Part shown: positions 35,901 through 46,803 of the stretch, in pieces
Layout: each line of letters starts with the position of its first letter
How positions within the stretch are numbered: position 1 is the stretch's first letter
Assembly: GCA_949775045.1 (NCBI GenBank)
Contig: OX459098.1
Location: 19,000,281-19,064,280, forward strand
Reading direction: 5' to 3'
Origin: Metridium senile
Lineage: Eukaryota > Cnidaria > Anthozoa > Actiniaria > Metridiidae
DNA length: 64,000 bases
Translations under genes and position numbers: made by a program
Notes under the pieces: model-generated
Told to the model about the DNA's origin: nothing
What the model saw: only the letters and a program-made list of their open reading frames with translations
Database searches by the model: none

Positions 35901-37981
35901 GGTTTCCCACGCATAATTATATGTGTGCGTGATTAGCGTTTTGACATGGCAGTTTTCCCTTTCTTTTTAGACGATGGATGCTCTCAGGTCCAGAGATGGC
36001 AAGACTGTTACATCAATTTGAGGACCAGTATCTGACCGACTCTGACAACGATTCCATTTATCAAGCAAACCACGAAACAGGATTGACCTTCCAAAAGACC
36101 TTCAAGAAACAAGTGAACAACCTTGTTGACGTCATTCGACGCATGGGGAACCCCTTCTTGGATAATTTCCCGGAACTTGTAACCTTGGATAACAGGGATT
36201 GCATGGATGATTCCGTGGCCGCAGCTATCTTTAACCTTGAGGCTCTTGGAAAGAACCAGTACTTGGATTTCATGAAGGCTGTGATCCAGGACCGAACTAC
36301 AGTGATTAACAACCCACTTAAGAAGAACAACCTTCCTCTTTTCGGGAAATCCACAAGCCGTGAGAAGTCTAAACAGACCAAGAAAATTGCGACGCTTCAA
36401 AACAACGTCAGCCTCTTCGCACAGTTATATATTGCCATGCAGAGCCGTGATGCCAATCTTGAGGAGTTCTTTAGTCACGAAGTACAGTCGTATCCACCGT
36501 CATTGTCTGAATTTGGAAACCTCCGCCTGCCGAGTGCCAAGTCCGACCTCTTGAAGTGCATACAGTGTCAGCAGCCCGATCCTCCATCAGAGTTTGACTG
36601 CAAGGTCTGTGATGGTGCCGTCATTGTACACTGCCTTCCAGTGACCGGAGCTGTTAGTACCTTTGACAACTACGCAGATAACGTTTTTCTTCCCTACATC
36701 CAGAACCAGAGCAGCAGGCGTATCGACATCGTTTGGGATTCCTATGTCTCTGATAGTCTTAAACAATCTACACGTGAGAAGAGAGGGAAAGGTATTCGAC
36801 GGAAGGTCTCAGGTGGCGCAAAGATTCCAACGAAATGGTTGCAGTTCCTACGTGACTCGGCCAACAAAGAGGAGTTGTTTACATTTCTAACAGCTAAGGC
36901 TGCTGAGCACCCCTGGCCAGAGGCAAAGGAGATTTATGTAACTGCAGGTATTTCTTATGCCATTCAATTTTAAACACTTTTAAATAAAATATATTTTTAA
37001 AATACATAAGCAATTTCTCGCTTTCTATTTCTTTAGGAGTAAATGTAATCGCCATTGGGACGGAGAGACCTATGACTGTGTGTTCCCATGAAGAGGCTGA
37101 CACACGCATTGTGGTACACGTCCATCATGCTATACAAGCTGAGCAAGTCAAAACAGTCCTTATCAGAACAGTCGACACAGATGTGGTTGTTGTCTTGGTG
37201 GGAAAGTTCTACTTCCTGAAAGAGTCCAAGCCTGACCTTGATCTTTGGGTTGCGTTTGGGATGGGGCGGAACTTCAAGTTCATAAGTATCAATGCCATTT
37301 ACTCTCGACTTGGCGAAGCGCGGTCTAGATCTCTGCCAGTGTTCCATGCACTCAGTGGCTGTGATACCACTTCATCGTTCTTCGGGAAGAGCAAAATAAG
37401 TGCTTGGAAGGCGTGGGAGCTATATCCTGATGTGACTCAAACGTTCCAATTTCTAGCCGAGAATCCGTTCTACCATCTAACGCTCTCATCTGACCATTTC
37501 ACTCGAATTGAAAGATTCGCCGTTATCTTGTACGATAAGCTTAGCCAGTACGGATGCATCAACAAGGTGAGGATGGAGCTGTTCTGCAAGAACAACTGCA
37601 CCATGGATAGGCTTCCCCCAACAAAGGTAAACCTTTTTTTCTATAAAAGTATGTTTTCCTGTTGCATATTTATACACATATGTTTTTACATCTTAATTAA
37701 AGGATGCCCTTCTACAACATGTTAACCGCAGTATATACCAAGCGGGAATTTGGACCACCAGTCAAGATTCACAGCAAGTTCTACCTTCTCCAGAGCATTT
37801 CTCCTGGAAAAAAGAGGACGGTGTGTGGGTCCCAAAGTGGATAACAATCCTGGAAGTTTCCAAGGCCTGTAGCGAGTTGATCAAGTGTTGCTGCAAAGGG
37901 TCATGTAATCGTTGCAAGTGTGCAAAAGCAAAGCTTACATGTACCCCACTTTGCAAATGTAAATGCAATGTAAATGTTTGA
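32986..37981 (+). CDS. Intact multi-exon transposase, XPG-like nuclease plus CXC domain (Academ-like)
   Basis: Coding exons 32986-35135, 35372-35842, 35971-36947, 37037-37626 and 37703-37981. Every junction has GT/AG and the phases join exactly, giving 4467 nt and 1488 aa with no stop or frameshift. A non-coding first exon probably ends at 32797 (GCT|GTAAGT), with acceptor AG at 32969-32970. The N-terminus has two zinc-binding units (C8/C11...H75/C78 and C126/C129...H178/C181). The middle has the conserved block DNLDHNPSSTTA...FHGTGIS. Residues ~1115-1330 look like an XPG/FEN-type nuclease: VWDSY, SHEEADTR (~1216-1223), VDTDVVVV (D1246, D1248) and SGCDTTSSF. The C-terminus (~1450-1484) is a Tesmin/TSO1-like CXC cysteine cluster (CCCKGSCNRCKC, then CTPLCKCKC). 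XPG-like nuclease plus a Cys-rich finger is the described Academ signature. The family name is my inference; that the gene is intact is seen directly. Confidence 0.82.
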
Positions 37982-38160
37982 CTTCATTTCAAGCACCAAA
38001 GGTATCATTATCTAGCCATCCTCACGACCTAATAGACTTGACTAGTTGGTACCGCGCTGCACCCCCTGTGATCAAACAATACGGAACCCCTTCTGAGATA
38101 ATTTTGTGTGAAATCATACCATCATGTACAACGTTTAGAACTTCTTGGTCTTTAAAAAAC

Positions 38161-38690
38161 TGAGTTGACCCTCCCCTCCCCCCCTTTGGAGCTGTAGTGC
38201 ATCCCCCTGAACAGGAATCATGCATCAACTTTTTTTAAATCACTTCTTATTTAATTTATTATAGTTCTATCGAATTTGGTTCACTTTGATCGATAAAAAC
38301 TCATTTTTCAATTTTTAAGCTGATTTGACCCCTCCCCTCCCCCCTTTGGAGCTGTAGTGCATCCCCCTGAACAGGAATCATGCATCAACTTTTTTTAAAT
38401 CACTTCTTATTTAATTTATTATAGTTCTATCGAATTTGGTTCACTTTGATCGATAAAAACTCATTTTTCAATTTTTAAGCTGATTTGATCCCTCCCCTCC
38501 CCCCTTTGGAGCTGTAGTGCATCCCCCTGAACAGGAATCATACAGCATCTGTTTTTTAAATCACTTCTTATTTAATGTATTGTAGTTCTATCGAATTTGG
38601 TTCACTTTGATCGATAAAAACTCATTTTTCAATTTTTAAGCTGATTTGACCCCTCCCCTCCCCCCTTTTGAGCTGTAGTGCACCCCCCTG
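38161..38690. repeat. Tandem repeat, ~3.3 units of 160 bp, inside the transposon
   Basis: Units start at equivalent points 38181, 38341, 38501 and ~38662. They share CCCCTTTGGAGCTGTAGTGC, ATCCCCCTGAACAGGAATCA, TAGTTCTATCGAATTTGGTT and CACTTTGATCGATAAAAACT. The array is subterminal, between the transposase gene and the right TIR. Confidence 0.92.
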
Positions 38691-38932
38691 AGCTCGGATC
38701 ACTGGGCACCCCTTCTGGAATTGTTTCTGACATCAAAACGGAGCTCTGTGCCAAATTTGGTGCTTTTGTCACTTCTGTCACGATCCGGCCAAAATTACTG
38801 CTTAAGAGACCCCACTACTTTTCCAGGGCTTTGTTTTGATTCTCTCTCCGCGCGCTGAATCTCCGAAAGGTTATATTTTTCGATGAAAAATGCTATATAA
38901 ATTACAATAAACAGTAAGTTGCATAATAAATC

Positions 38933-39053
38933 CCTTATTAGATATTTTCTTGGGTATTACGGGCTGGCATTTTACTTATTGCTTGCTGATTAAACGTACG
39001 CAACTCGTAAAATATCAGCACGTATATTATACCCAAGAAAATATCTAATAAGT
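38933..39053. repeat. 121 bp palindromic element CTTATTAGATATTTTCTTGG
   Basis: Arms of about 26 bp (CTTATTAGATATTTTCTTGG plus GTAT) face each other around a ~70 bp spacer. Confidence 0.8.
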
Positions 39054-39286
39054 GGTATTTACATGCACATATTGATGTTGTAAGAAAAAATTAAACTGGG
39101 AGCTCCGCTATTAGGTATTACCTAATTTGTATATTATAATGAAATTTGAAAATCAATAGAATGGTTAAACTTGTGTTTAAACTTGGTCTTGGGAGATGTG
39201 GTTTCTGTTCAACGTGGCCACTTTTGAGCGAAATGATTTGGCCAGAGGCGATCACATGATACAAGAGATTTTACCACTCTACTAGT

Positions 39287-39430
39287 CAGTACTAACACTA
39301 AAAGTGTGCAATACTTTTTACTATTTACCACTAAATAGTGTTGATTAAACAATAGAGAACAAAAGAATTTGCATAATTTAGCAGTATTTAGAGGTATTTA
39401 TGTTGCACACTTTTAGTGTTTGTATTCTAT
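39287..39430. mobile_element. Palindromic MITE, copy 2
   Basis: Same family as 17822-17970, nearly identical internally (AACACTAAAAGTGTGCAATA, TTAAACAATAGAGAACAAAA, GCACACTTTTAGTGTTTGTA). The outermost left bases have diverged. Confidence 0.88.
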
Positions 39431-40459
39431 ACATGTATATATATACAAACATACAATTTATTGGACTCCCCATAGGGCTTTTTAGGCCAATTTACAAGTG
39501 ACAATTAAAATATATATAATAACAGTGAAAAATTTTGACTTCGACGGCCTTCACCACCTCAGAAGTCACGAACTAAAAAGTCTCTAACACTTTTAAGCTT
39601 GCCGTAAAAATATTAAATCTGAGTTCACAGCCCAAAGTACTGATTCAAATCGCGACAAGAAGATCACAACACTACTTTGTCTACCGTAAAAGCACTTTTA
39701 ATTCCTAAATATGTACAAAGTAAATACAAAAAATCATTTTGATGTCATTGAATTTGCACAATAGTAGAAAAATATACTTCAGCAAAAGCTACAAGCTTTA
39801 TAACTTACATGTACAGACAGTACATCAAAACAGAGAAAGTTTTCCTTCGTCTTGCTTCAGTTCTCGGTAAAGTCGTTCGTCAAGCATTCTTTTACTTAAA
39901 CTCTCCTGCTATTCTTCTTGAAACCTTACATGCAGCTCAAACGGTCGAAAACGGTCACTCATGAGAGTTCCACAGTTCCACAAATTCAAGTTAGAGTTTC
40001 GACTTCAGAAGCGAAATAGGCAGAATTTCATCGACTTGCAAGATAGACAAAGTAAAGCGTGAATACACGGCCTTGAGCAAAGCACGTTTCAGTGAAATTG
40101 AAGTGTTTTTGCTCACGATTTCAGCTAGATTTTAGACTTTTCTAATGTAGTTGAACTCTGAAATCCACTTTTAAATCCATGTAAACTTGATCATCGTTTG
40201 TTGTGGTCTTTATATTGACATTTTGTGAAGAATAAAGTCGATTTTTTCATCGCACTGAAAATTATTTTTGACACGTTTTGAGCCGGTACGTTTTTTGCTT
40301 GGTACGTCGTCATTTGATGACGTTAGGAGAATTTGTTGTGTGATCAAGGGCATTAAATACACTTTAGCTTTATATCTTCGTTATTATCTGTTGTTGTTAT
40401 TTTATAAAAGCATTAGAAGATATTTTCCGTGTTTCTATTCTCTGTTAGAAACACTTGGG
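39431..40459. other. No gene recognised
   Basis: AT-rich with short open frames only. Confidence 0.4.
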
Positions 40460-40543
40460 ATTGTTGGGAGAACACTCGAAAAGATTTTGAATCACTCGCT
40501 TTCAGCTCGTGATTCAAAATCTTTCTCGTGTTCTCCCAACAAT
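40460..40543. repeat. Near-perfect hairpin ATTGTTGGGAGAACAC
   Basis: Arms of ~35 bp (ATTGTTGGGAGAACAC...AAGATTTTGAATCAC) are almost perfectly complementary around a ~13 bp loop. Confidence 0.85.
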
Positions 40544-40564
40544 ATATACACCTTTTCTTAAAAA

Positions 40565-40656
40565 TTATGAGAATTTAACATTTTGTTTCCCTATTGTTTG
40601 AGAGAGTGACACAATAGGGAAACAAAAGGCATATATATATATTAAATTCTCATAAA
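40565..40656. repeat. Second hairpin TTATGAGAATTTA...TAAATTCTCATAA
   Basis: Outer arms TTATGAGAATTTA and inner arms TTTTGTTTCCCTATTGT are both mirrored on the right; the right side has an (AT)n insertion. It starts 21 bp after the previous hairpin. Confidence 0.8.
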
Positions 40657-41231
40657 GAGAAAAGAAAAGAAAAGAGAAAATGAGGATTTTCGTTTTTCCG
40701 ACCACGACCAAAACATTTATGCAAATTACCGCTTGAATATACGAACATAAACTGCGCTCCAGCATTTTATGAATAAAGCTCCAATTTAATATCTAAGATT
40801 ATATCTTAAAAGCTCAGGTCGTTTACAATAATTCTGTATCAAAAATATTTCAAGATGTATAATTAAGAGTGGATTTTGAGCTACTCGAAAACAGTAGTTT
40901 TTCATTAATACGGAATATCTCAAATTAGACCCTTATAAAAAAAATATTTTCGGTATGTGCCATGAAAATGATTTGATTGAAAATTTGTAAGTAGCTTACC
41001 AAGATATTTGTCTTTGAATATATGTAAAAATTTGGTTAGTTGGGTTCTTTTTTTTGAGAGTAGTAATGAAAGCTCAAACTTTGTCTAAATTTCACAAGTG
41101 ACGTCATTATTCCATATAAACAAAAGGACGAATTTACTTGCTCACAACGATATATTTCCCATTATTATACATTTTACTAACTACATTGAATCTGATTGGC
41201 TGAGAGCACACGGCTAAATCTGAGTAGCATG

Positions 41232-41282
41232 TGAACTTGACAGTGATAATTGCAGTATCTGTAGTTATCACTGTCAAGTTCC
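41232..41282. repeat. Hairpin GAACTTGACAGTGATAA
   Basis: Perfect 17 bp arms GAACTTGACAGTGATAA / TTATCACTGTCAAGTTC with a 15 bp loop. Confidence 0.85.
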
Positions 41283-41423
41283 CAGGCTCTCTCCGTTCTC
41301 AGGGAGTTGATGTGAAAATGTCAGCGAGATTTGCTTGTTATTGTCTCTTTTGCCTGATTATAATTGTACTTTTACTTTAAAAAATGCATAATAAAACAAT
41401 TATTGAATTCGGTTTTCGCATGA

Positions 41424-41516
41424 TATCGCAAATTATCAAGACCTCGAGTCAGTATTATCTGCCTCAGCCAGGAGGCTTCGGCAGATAACACAGACCTTGG
41501 TCTTGATAATTTACGA
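41424..41516. repeat. Hairpin AAATTATCAAGACC with nested ATTATCTGCC arms
   Basis: Outer arms ATCGCAAATTATCAAGACC / GGTCTTGATAATTTACGAT and inner arms TTATCTGCC / GGCAGATAA. Confidence 0.75.
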
Positions 41517-42519
41517 TATGAAGCTCAACCTCATCCAATAATTGCTTAATATAAGCCTGAAAACTAGTCTGGATAAAACAAATTCTGACTTCATTTGCAG
41601 TTTTCATGTTGAAAAACTTGTATATGCAATTTAATCGAAATTCTGACTTCACAATACTTAATAGTAAAAGGATTTGTCGTAGATCGTCATTTCAATCTAT
41701 TTTTAGACAGACATTAGATTGCACGACTAGAACTTCGTTGAAATCGAATTTCACTTCCACGTCTTAAAAGGATCGTAAATTGTTAGTTTTGATCCATTAT
41801 TTCGTATGGATATCCTATATATCTATTTCAGTAGTTGGCAGAACATGTAAATATTCTAAAATCTCAACGCGAGTTCTTTCGATCGACTTCAGCTAAAGCT
41901 TTTGTTGGCGTTCGCTTTCTTCGCTTTTTGGGGGTTAATGAACCAGTTTTTCTTTTATCTGACATGGATAAATATAAACTATTATCGAATATGTTGAATT
42001 AAGTACAAAAAATAAGTTTAAAAGATACTTTTCAAAGGAAATACTATGTAGCAACGCTGAACTGCGTTATCAATGTTTGACCTCGCCATGGTAGTCCAGT
42101 CATTTTATCGGAAAAATGGGTCAACCCACCACTAATTGCAACAGAAGGTTTTTTAACGTTTTTCCCATCCGACCTTATCAAAAATCATATGAAATCATAG
42201 TTGGGGAAGTAGTCAAAAAATAGCATTTGTAAAAGCTATCTGTAGCCGCTCTTAGCTGTACATGACTAAGTAAAATGTATAAAATAGAGTGTTCAACACT
42301 ACTAAAAGTAGATGATTCTTTTAGTCTAATGAAAACTTTGGTATTCTATCAATCATCACAATTAAACAAATCATACTTTAGATATCTATTTCACAGCTTT
42401 TAAGCTAAAAATTAAAATTAAAATTAAAATTAATATTGAAATTAAAATTTGTTGAGGATCGAAACTTGTTTCATGATCATATCAATAACACCGGAGTACT
42501 AGAATTAAGTAATTCATAT

Positions 42520-42790
42520 TTCATGCATGTGTGGAGGGGACAGAAACAGGGATTAAAATATCCTTCCTCCCAAATCTTATACCGTTTTTCTCCCTCCTCC
42601 CTAATTTTTTCGACCATTTCTCCCTCATAAATATAAGCTATTGAGGCTATTCATTAGAGTGCAAATGGTACAAATTTGAACCATTTAATAGTTTGTATTT
42701 CAGAGATAAGCTGTTTGCATAAAATTGGCCCAAATTATATTACAATATTAATCAGGCCAATAAGACCTTATAGTTCAATAATAAGCCCTT
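42520..42790. repeat. Dispersed repeat with TTCTCCCTCCTCCCTAATTT, copy 1
   Basis: About 260 bp matching 44091-44363 (CAGGGATTAAAATA, AAATATAAGCTATTGAGGCT, GTGCAAATGGTACAAATTT, TTTCAGAGATAAGCTGTT, AATCAGGCCAA). Confidence 0.8.
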
Positions 42791-43164
42791 TGCAGGACAT
42801 GGTCACGTGTTTCATTCCACCATTCTCTTTATGTCACAGAAAAGCATCGAAAAACTAAAAGCTACCCCGATTACTAACCTTGAACGTTGCTATCTTGGTG
42901 GTGTTCACAAACTAATAGAAAAAGAAAACCATTAAAAAGCTAACTTTGCATGTCAAAAACAACATTTCAAGGAGGTATAGTAAGACGAACGACAGGTTTA
43001 TAGACGAAGAATTTTAAGTATTATATTGAATTGACACTTAAAACTAAAGAATAAATTATTAAATAAATAAATTATTATCTCTTTCTACCTCTTTCTCTTT
43101 TCTCTCTTTTTTCTCCCTATTTATTTTTGCTGTTTCTCCCTTCTCTCTAATCCGTTCCTCTCCT

Positions 43165-43186
43165 CTGTGTGTGTGTGTGTGTGTGT
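43165..43186. repeat. (TG)n microsatellite
   Basis: About 10 TG units after a CT-rich stretch. Confidence 0.9.
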
Positions 43187-44090
43187 TTTTTTGCTTATTG
43201 TGTTCTATTTATTTTAGCTATAAATATAATAATTAAAAAAATAAATAATTATATGATAAATTATATGATAAATAATTTGCAAATTCAACGACTAAAATAA
43301 AGTACTAATTGGCGTACTCACAATTTTATTCACATTATTACAGTCAAAACACCTGAATCGTGAACACGTAGAACTCACTATTGTTTAGTTTTCGAAATTT
43401 GTTTCCATTATTCGATTTGAACTTGGAATATTGAAAACGAAGATTTCATTATTCAAAACAAGAATACTTTGAAAGTTCGATTGTTGATTGGACATAATAA
43501 AACATTCGATTCTCCTAATATGGAAACACAGGAACCCAATGAATTCGACGAGCAAGCATACGATATGTACAGTACACAAACATGGCGGCTCCCCCTTGGA
43601 GCCTCGTTTTCATGTCGGCACAAAACTTACCACCAAAAGAAAGGCGATTTTCAGGATGTTCCCCTGCATAGATTCAATATGATTTTTAATATGTTGTTTT
43701 AGATGGTATTCCAGGTCGGATTGTGAAGAAAAACCTTCTGTTGCAATTAGTGATGGGTCAATCCGTACAATGACCGGACTAATGGGTAGGTTTGATCAGA
43801 TCCTGTCATCGCTTTGTCATGTTTAGTGTGTCACACAAAATATCTTTTTTACGAATATCTCGCGAAGAAAAAAAGCAAAGCCAATTTTGTTTTTGTTAAA
43901 CAATGGAAAAGACATTGAATAATCACTTCATGCTTTTTTCGAGAAATGTCCATTTTCTTCAAACATTTTGTCTCCTGATACCTTAAACTTGAAAAGGGAA
44001 TTGGCATATTTGAGTTTGTGGAATTTCAATACCAAAACGTTTAAATAACATATACAAACGAAAGTAGTCAATTTACCAACCATAAAGAGG

Positions 44091-44363
44091 GGAGAGGAAC
44101 AGGGATTAAAATACCCTTCCTCACAAATTTTATACCATTTTTCTCCCTACTTCCTAACTTTTTCGACCATTTTTCCTAGCTCCTCCCTGATTTTCTTTGT
44201 TCTTCATAAATATAAGCTATTGAGGCTAGTCATTAGAGTGCAAATGGTACAAATTTCAGGAACCATTTACTAGTTTGTATTTCAGAGATAAGCTGTTCGC
44301 ATAAAATTGGCCCAAATAATATTACAATATCAATCAGGCCAAAAAGACCTTATAGTTCTATAA
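44091..44363. repeat. Dispersed repeat, copy 2
   Basis: Direct-orientation copy of 42520-42790 with ~10-15% differences by eye and one extra CTCC-rich insertion. Confidence 0.8.
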
Positions 44364-44372
44364 TATGTTTTA

Positions 44373-45037
44373 GATCCCGAGGGTGTTAACCATCGTCTAA
44401 GGCATAGATTAAGGAGGCGCCAGTACAAGGGAAAAGTACCAAATTTTCTGTGGCACATAGATGGTTACGATTAACTAAAACCTTTTGGGTTCTGCATTCA
44501 TGGTGCTATTGATGGTTTTAGTAGAATAATTTTGTGGCTCGAAGCTGGAGTTTCGAATAATGATCCAGCCTGCATAGCAAAGTAGACTCTTTGTCAAAAA
44601 GGTAGGGGGTACTGCAAGCATTATTAGATCAGATTGTGGTACTGAAAACACATATGTTGCTGGTATTCAACAGTTTTTCACTTGCTAAAGAAAAGAGTTT
44701 CATGTACGGCCGTTCTGTTTCCAATCAAAGAATTGAAGCATGGTGGTCGCAATTGCGAAGAGGAGGTGGAGATTGGTGGATTGGTGGATACAATATTCTT
44801 AAAGAGCTACGAGATAATGGTCATTACAGTGATTCCAATCCTATTGAAGTGGAGTGCCTAAGGTTTTGTTACATGAAAATTAAAAGAGATGACCTAACCA
44901 GAGTTGCACGATTATGGAACAACCACTGCATTAGAGCATCAACCAATGAGGACTCACCTTCAGGCCGTCCCGAGCTATTATACATTCTTCCTGAGTTAGA
45001 GTGCTTACACTATGACCATGAAATAAAATCTAAATAG
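44373..45037 (+). pseudogene. Integrase-core (rve-type) transposon pseudogene
   Basis: Reading the plus strand gives the order of a DDE integrase core. An initial segment PNFLWHIDGYD is followed by a stop, then CIHGAIDGFSRIILWLEAGV, NNDPACIAK and another stop. IRSDCGTENTYVAGIQQFF follows in a shifted frame, and the open tail 44636-45037 carries NQRIEAWWSQLRRGGGDWW and VECLRFCYMKIKRDDLTRVA. The three acidic residues fall in HIDGYD, RSDCGTEN and RIEAWW. At least two stops and frameshifts show it is dead. The family is the dispersed integrase-core proteins common in aquatic invertebrates; the exact superfamily is not decided. Confidence 0.75.
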
Positions 45038-45293
45038 TTACTAACTAATAGTTTTTATTTAGTGACTATTAGTCACTCTCACTCAACTGGAACAGCTCTT
45101 AGTAACAATACACAATGAATAAAATATTAATTAACTTTCTATGGTTTTGAGTATTTGATTTCCCTTGTGTATTGTGGTCTATTGTTACTAAAGCTGTTCC
45201 AGTTGAGTGATAGTGACGAATAGTCACTAAATAAAAACTAATATGTAGGAACTATTTAGGTTCTATTTCATGGACATAGTGTAAGCACTCTAT
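44993..45293. repeat. Inverted duplication of the integrase pseudogene 3' end
   Basis: The last ~45 bp of the integrase frame plus ~80 bp downstream (TTTTTATTTAGTGACTATT, CACTCAACTGGAACAGCT, AGTAACAATA) recur inverted at 45166-45293, around a ~48 bp spacer. Confidence 0.8.
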
Positions 45294-45732
45294 CAGACAC
45301 CCAAAGTTTCCTTATTGAAGTTGATAACAGTGACATCACCTTCTGTGCACAGCAATTGTGCAACAGGGATTGTTCTGTCACATGTAGTAACGAGTTTTTT
45401 TATTTGGCACAGATCATCATGAGTGAAGAAAATTTAGTTAAGCCTTCAACAGCTGTGGAAGCTCGAAGTCTGTACCTTGTTTTAATTAATCATATCAACA
45501 AGTTGTGAAATAATGTATTCCCCCATGCCCATAAATAAATACTGAATCCATTAAATTGCTTATTTTTCTTTTTTCTTTGAAAATTGTATAAAAATCATAT
45601 CAGCTATATGAAATTATGATTTTTTGCAATTATAGAAATACTTGGTGGATCAAAAAAAAAAAAAACAGAAAGTGAGAAAAAGCATTAGTAGTGTACACTA
45701 CATTTTCACTTTCTTTTGATTTGTTTTACTTT
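45294..45732. other. No gene recognised
   Basis: AT-rich flank with a poly-A tract at ~45651-45665. Confidence 0.4.
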
Positions 45733-45959
45733 AGGGGACTTTGATTTATTAGTGTATGGGGGGGAGGGTCGGCAATCATCTAACAGGGGGTCATGTTATT
45801 TTCGAAAGCTATATAGGGGGTTGTCACTAATTGTATGCAGCTTTAGTAAGAAACTTGTACCAACCAGGAAGGGGGGTTGTGTAATATTTGGAAAAGACAA
45901 CATTTGATTTTGCCAACACCCCTCCCCCCACCCATACACCGATAAATCAAAGCCTCCTA
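45733..45959. mobile_element. MITE with GGGG(A)CTTTGATTTAT ends
   Basis: The left end GACTTTGATTTATTAGTGTA followed by TGGGGGGGAGGG is mirrored by CCCTCCCCCCACCCATACAC, CGATAAATCAAAGCC. About 227 bp; no coding capacity. Confidence 0.75.
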
Positions 45960-46524
45960 GTCTCTGCCACATGGACCGATATCCAATATCATGTCCACTA
46001 CCTTGCAGCTCCTGTTCTATTATATCATGCAGTACAGCTGTGAGAGTAGTTGCATTATTTCGTCGTGAGGCCTCTTCGAGCAAGAACTCGCTTTAACTGT
46101 CTTGAACGTATTCTTTGATTGTGTATTAGAAGTAGACACGAAAGTATTTCCTTTTGTTTGTATCCACGATTGAAGTAATGTTCAATTTAATAAGTCATCT
46201 CTCGTGTTTGCCGCCATATTGAATATAGCAACGTTGAGCCCACAATACTTGCTTATGACATGCGCAAACTGGCGAGTTATCACTTTTGGCGAGTTATAAC
46301 ACGACTTATATCTCGACATTTTTAATATTTTAGCGAGTTATAAGTCGACTTATATCTCGACATTGTCATTTTGGCGAGTTATAAGTGGACTTATAACTGG
46401 ACTTTTCGATTTTTTTATTTTTACACATGGCCCTGGGGCTCCGTAGATATCTTTTTCAGGTTTTTTTTTTTTTTTTGTGCACGATATGTTTTTTCAGTCA
46501 AGGTTAAAGCTGTGATCGATATTT

Positions 46525-46803
46525 ATACACCCTTTCCGGGTGTCACCCGTGAAGTGAAAAGCCTACATGCTAGTAGCGCAGAGGATTATGGGTAACCTAT
46601 GTATACTTTATTATAACGCAAGGATTTCATGGCCACATTGCTACACTTGTCAATATGTTATTGAGAAATGTCCTTTTTGACTTATCAAACAACAAGAAAG
46701 GCGTTTCGATTGCACATTTAGTTTCTGAGCTGATCCATGATCCTTTGCGCCACTAGCTTGTGTGCTTTTCACGTGTGTCAAATACTTTATCGTAAAGGGT
46801 GTA
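46525..46803. mobile_element. MITE with ACACCCTTT ends, copy 2
   Basis: Same family as 19014-19299 (GTGAAAAGCCTAC, GCTAGTAG, GCAGAGGA, GATTTCAT, CACTTGTCAAT, TATTGAGAAATG, CCACTAGCTTGTG, AAAGGGTGTA). Confidence 0.8.

Larger units (their letters stand above)
32395..38817 (+). mobile_element. 6.4 kb autonomous-looking Academ-like DNA transposon
   Basis: Imperfect inverted ends: the left TAGTCAGGTCTCTTAAGCA (from 32395) matches the complement of the right end (TGCTTAAGAGACCCCACTA, to 38817). Similarity continues ~120 bp inward (GATCGTGACAGAA, GACAAAAG, AGAAGGGGTGCCCA). A possible 3 bp duplication CTT flanks it (32392-32394 and 38818-38820), fitting the 3-4 bp of Academ elements but weak alone. 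It carries one multi-exon transposase gene and, between that gene and the right TIR, a 160 bp tandem repeat. The left end lies 6 bp from the duplication of the MULE-like element. Confidence 0.75.
42085..43800. mobile_element. Old inverted-repeat element, ~1.7 kb
   Basis: The sequence at 42100-42200 (CCACTAATTGCAACAGAAGG, CATCCGACC, AAAAATCATAT) recurs inverted at 43675-43790 (CCTTCTGTTGCAATTAGTGA, GGTCGGATT, ATATGATTTTTAA). The exact ends are unclear. No transposase is visible; the interior is AT-rich. Confidence 0.5.
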
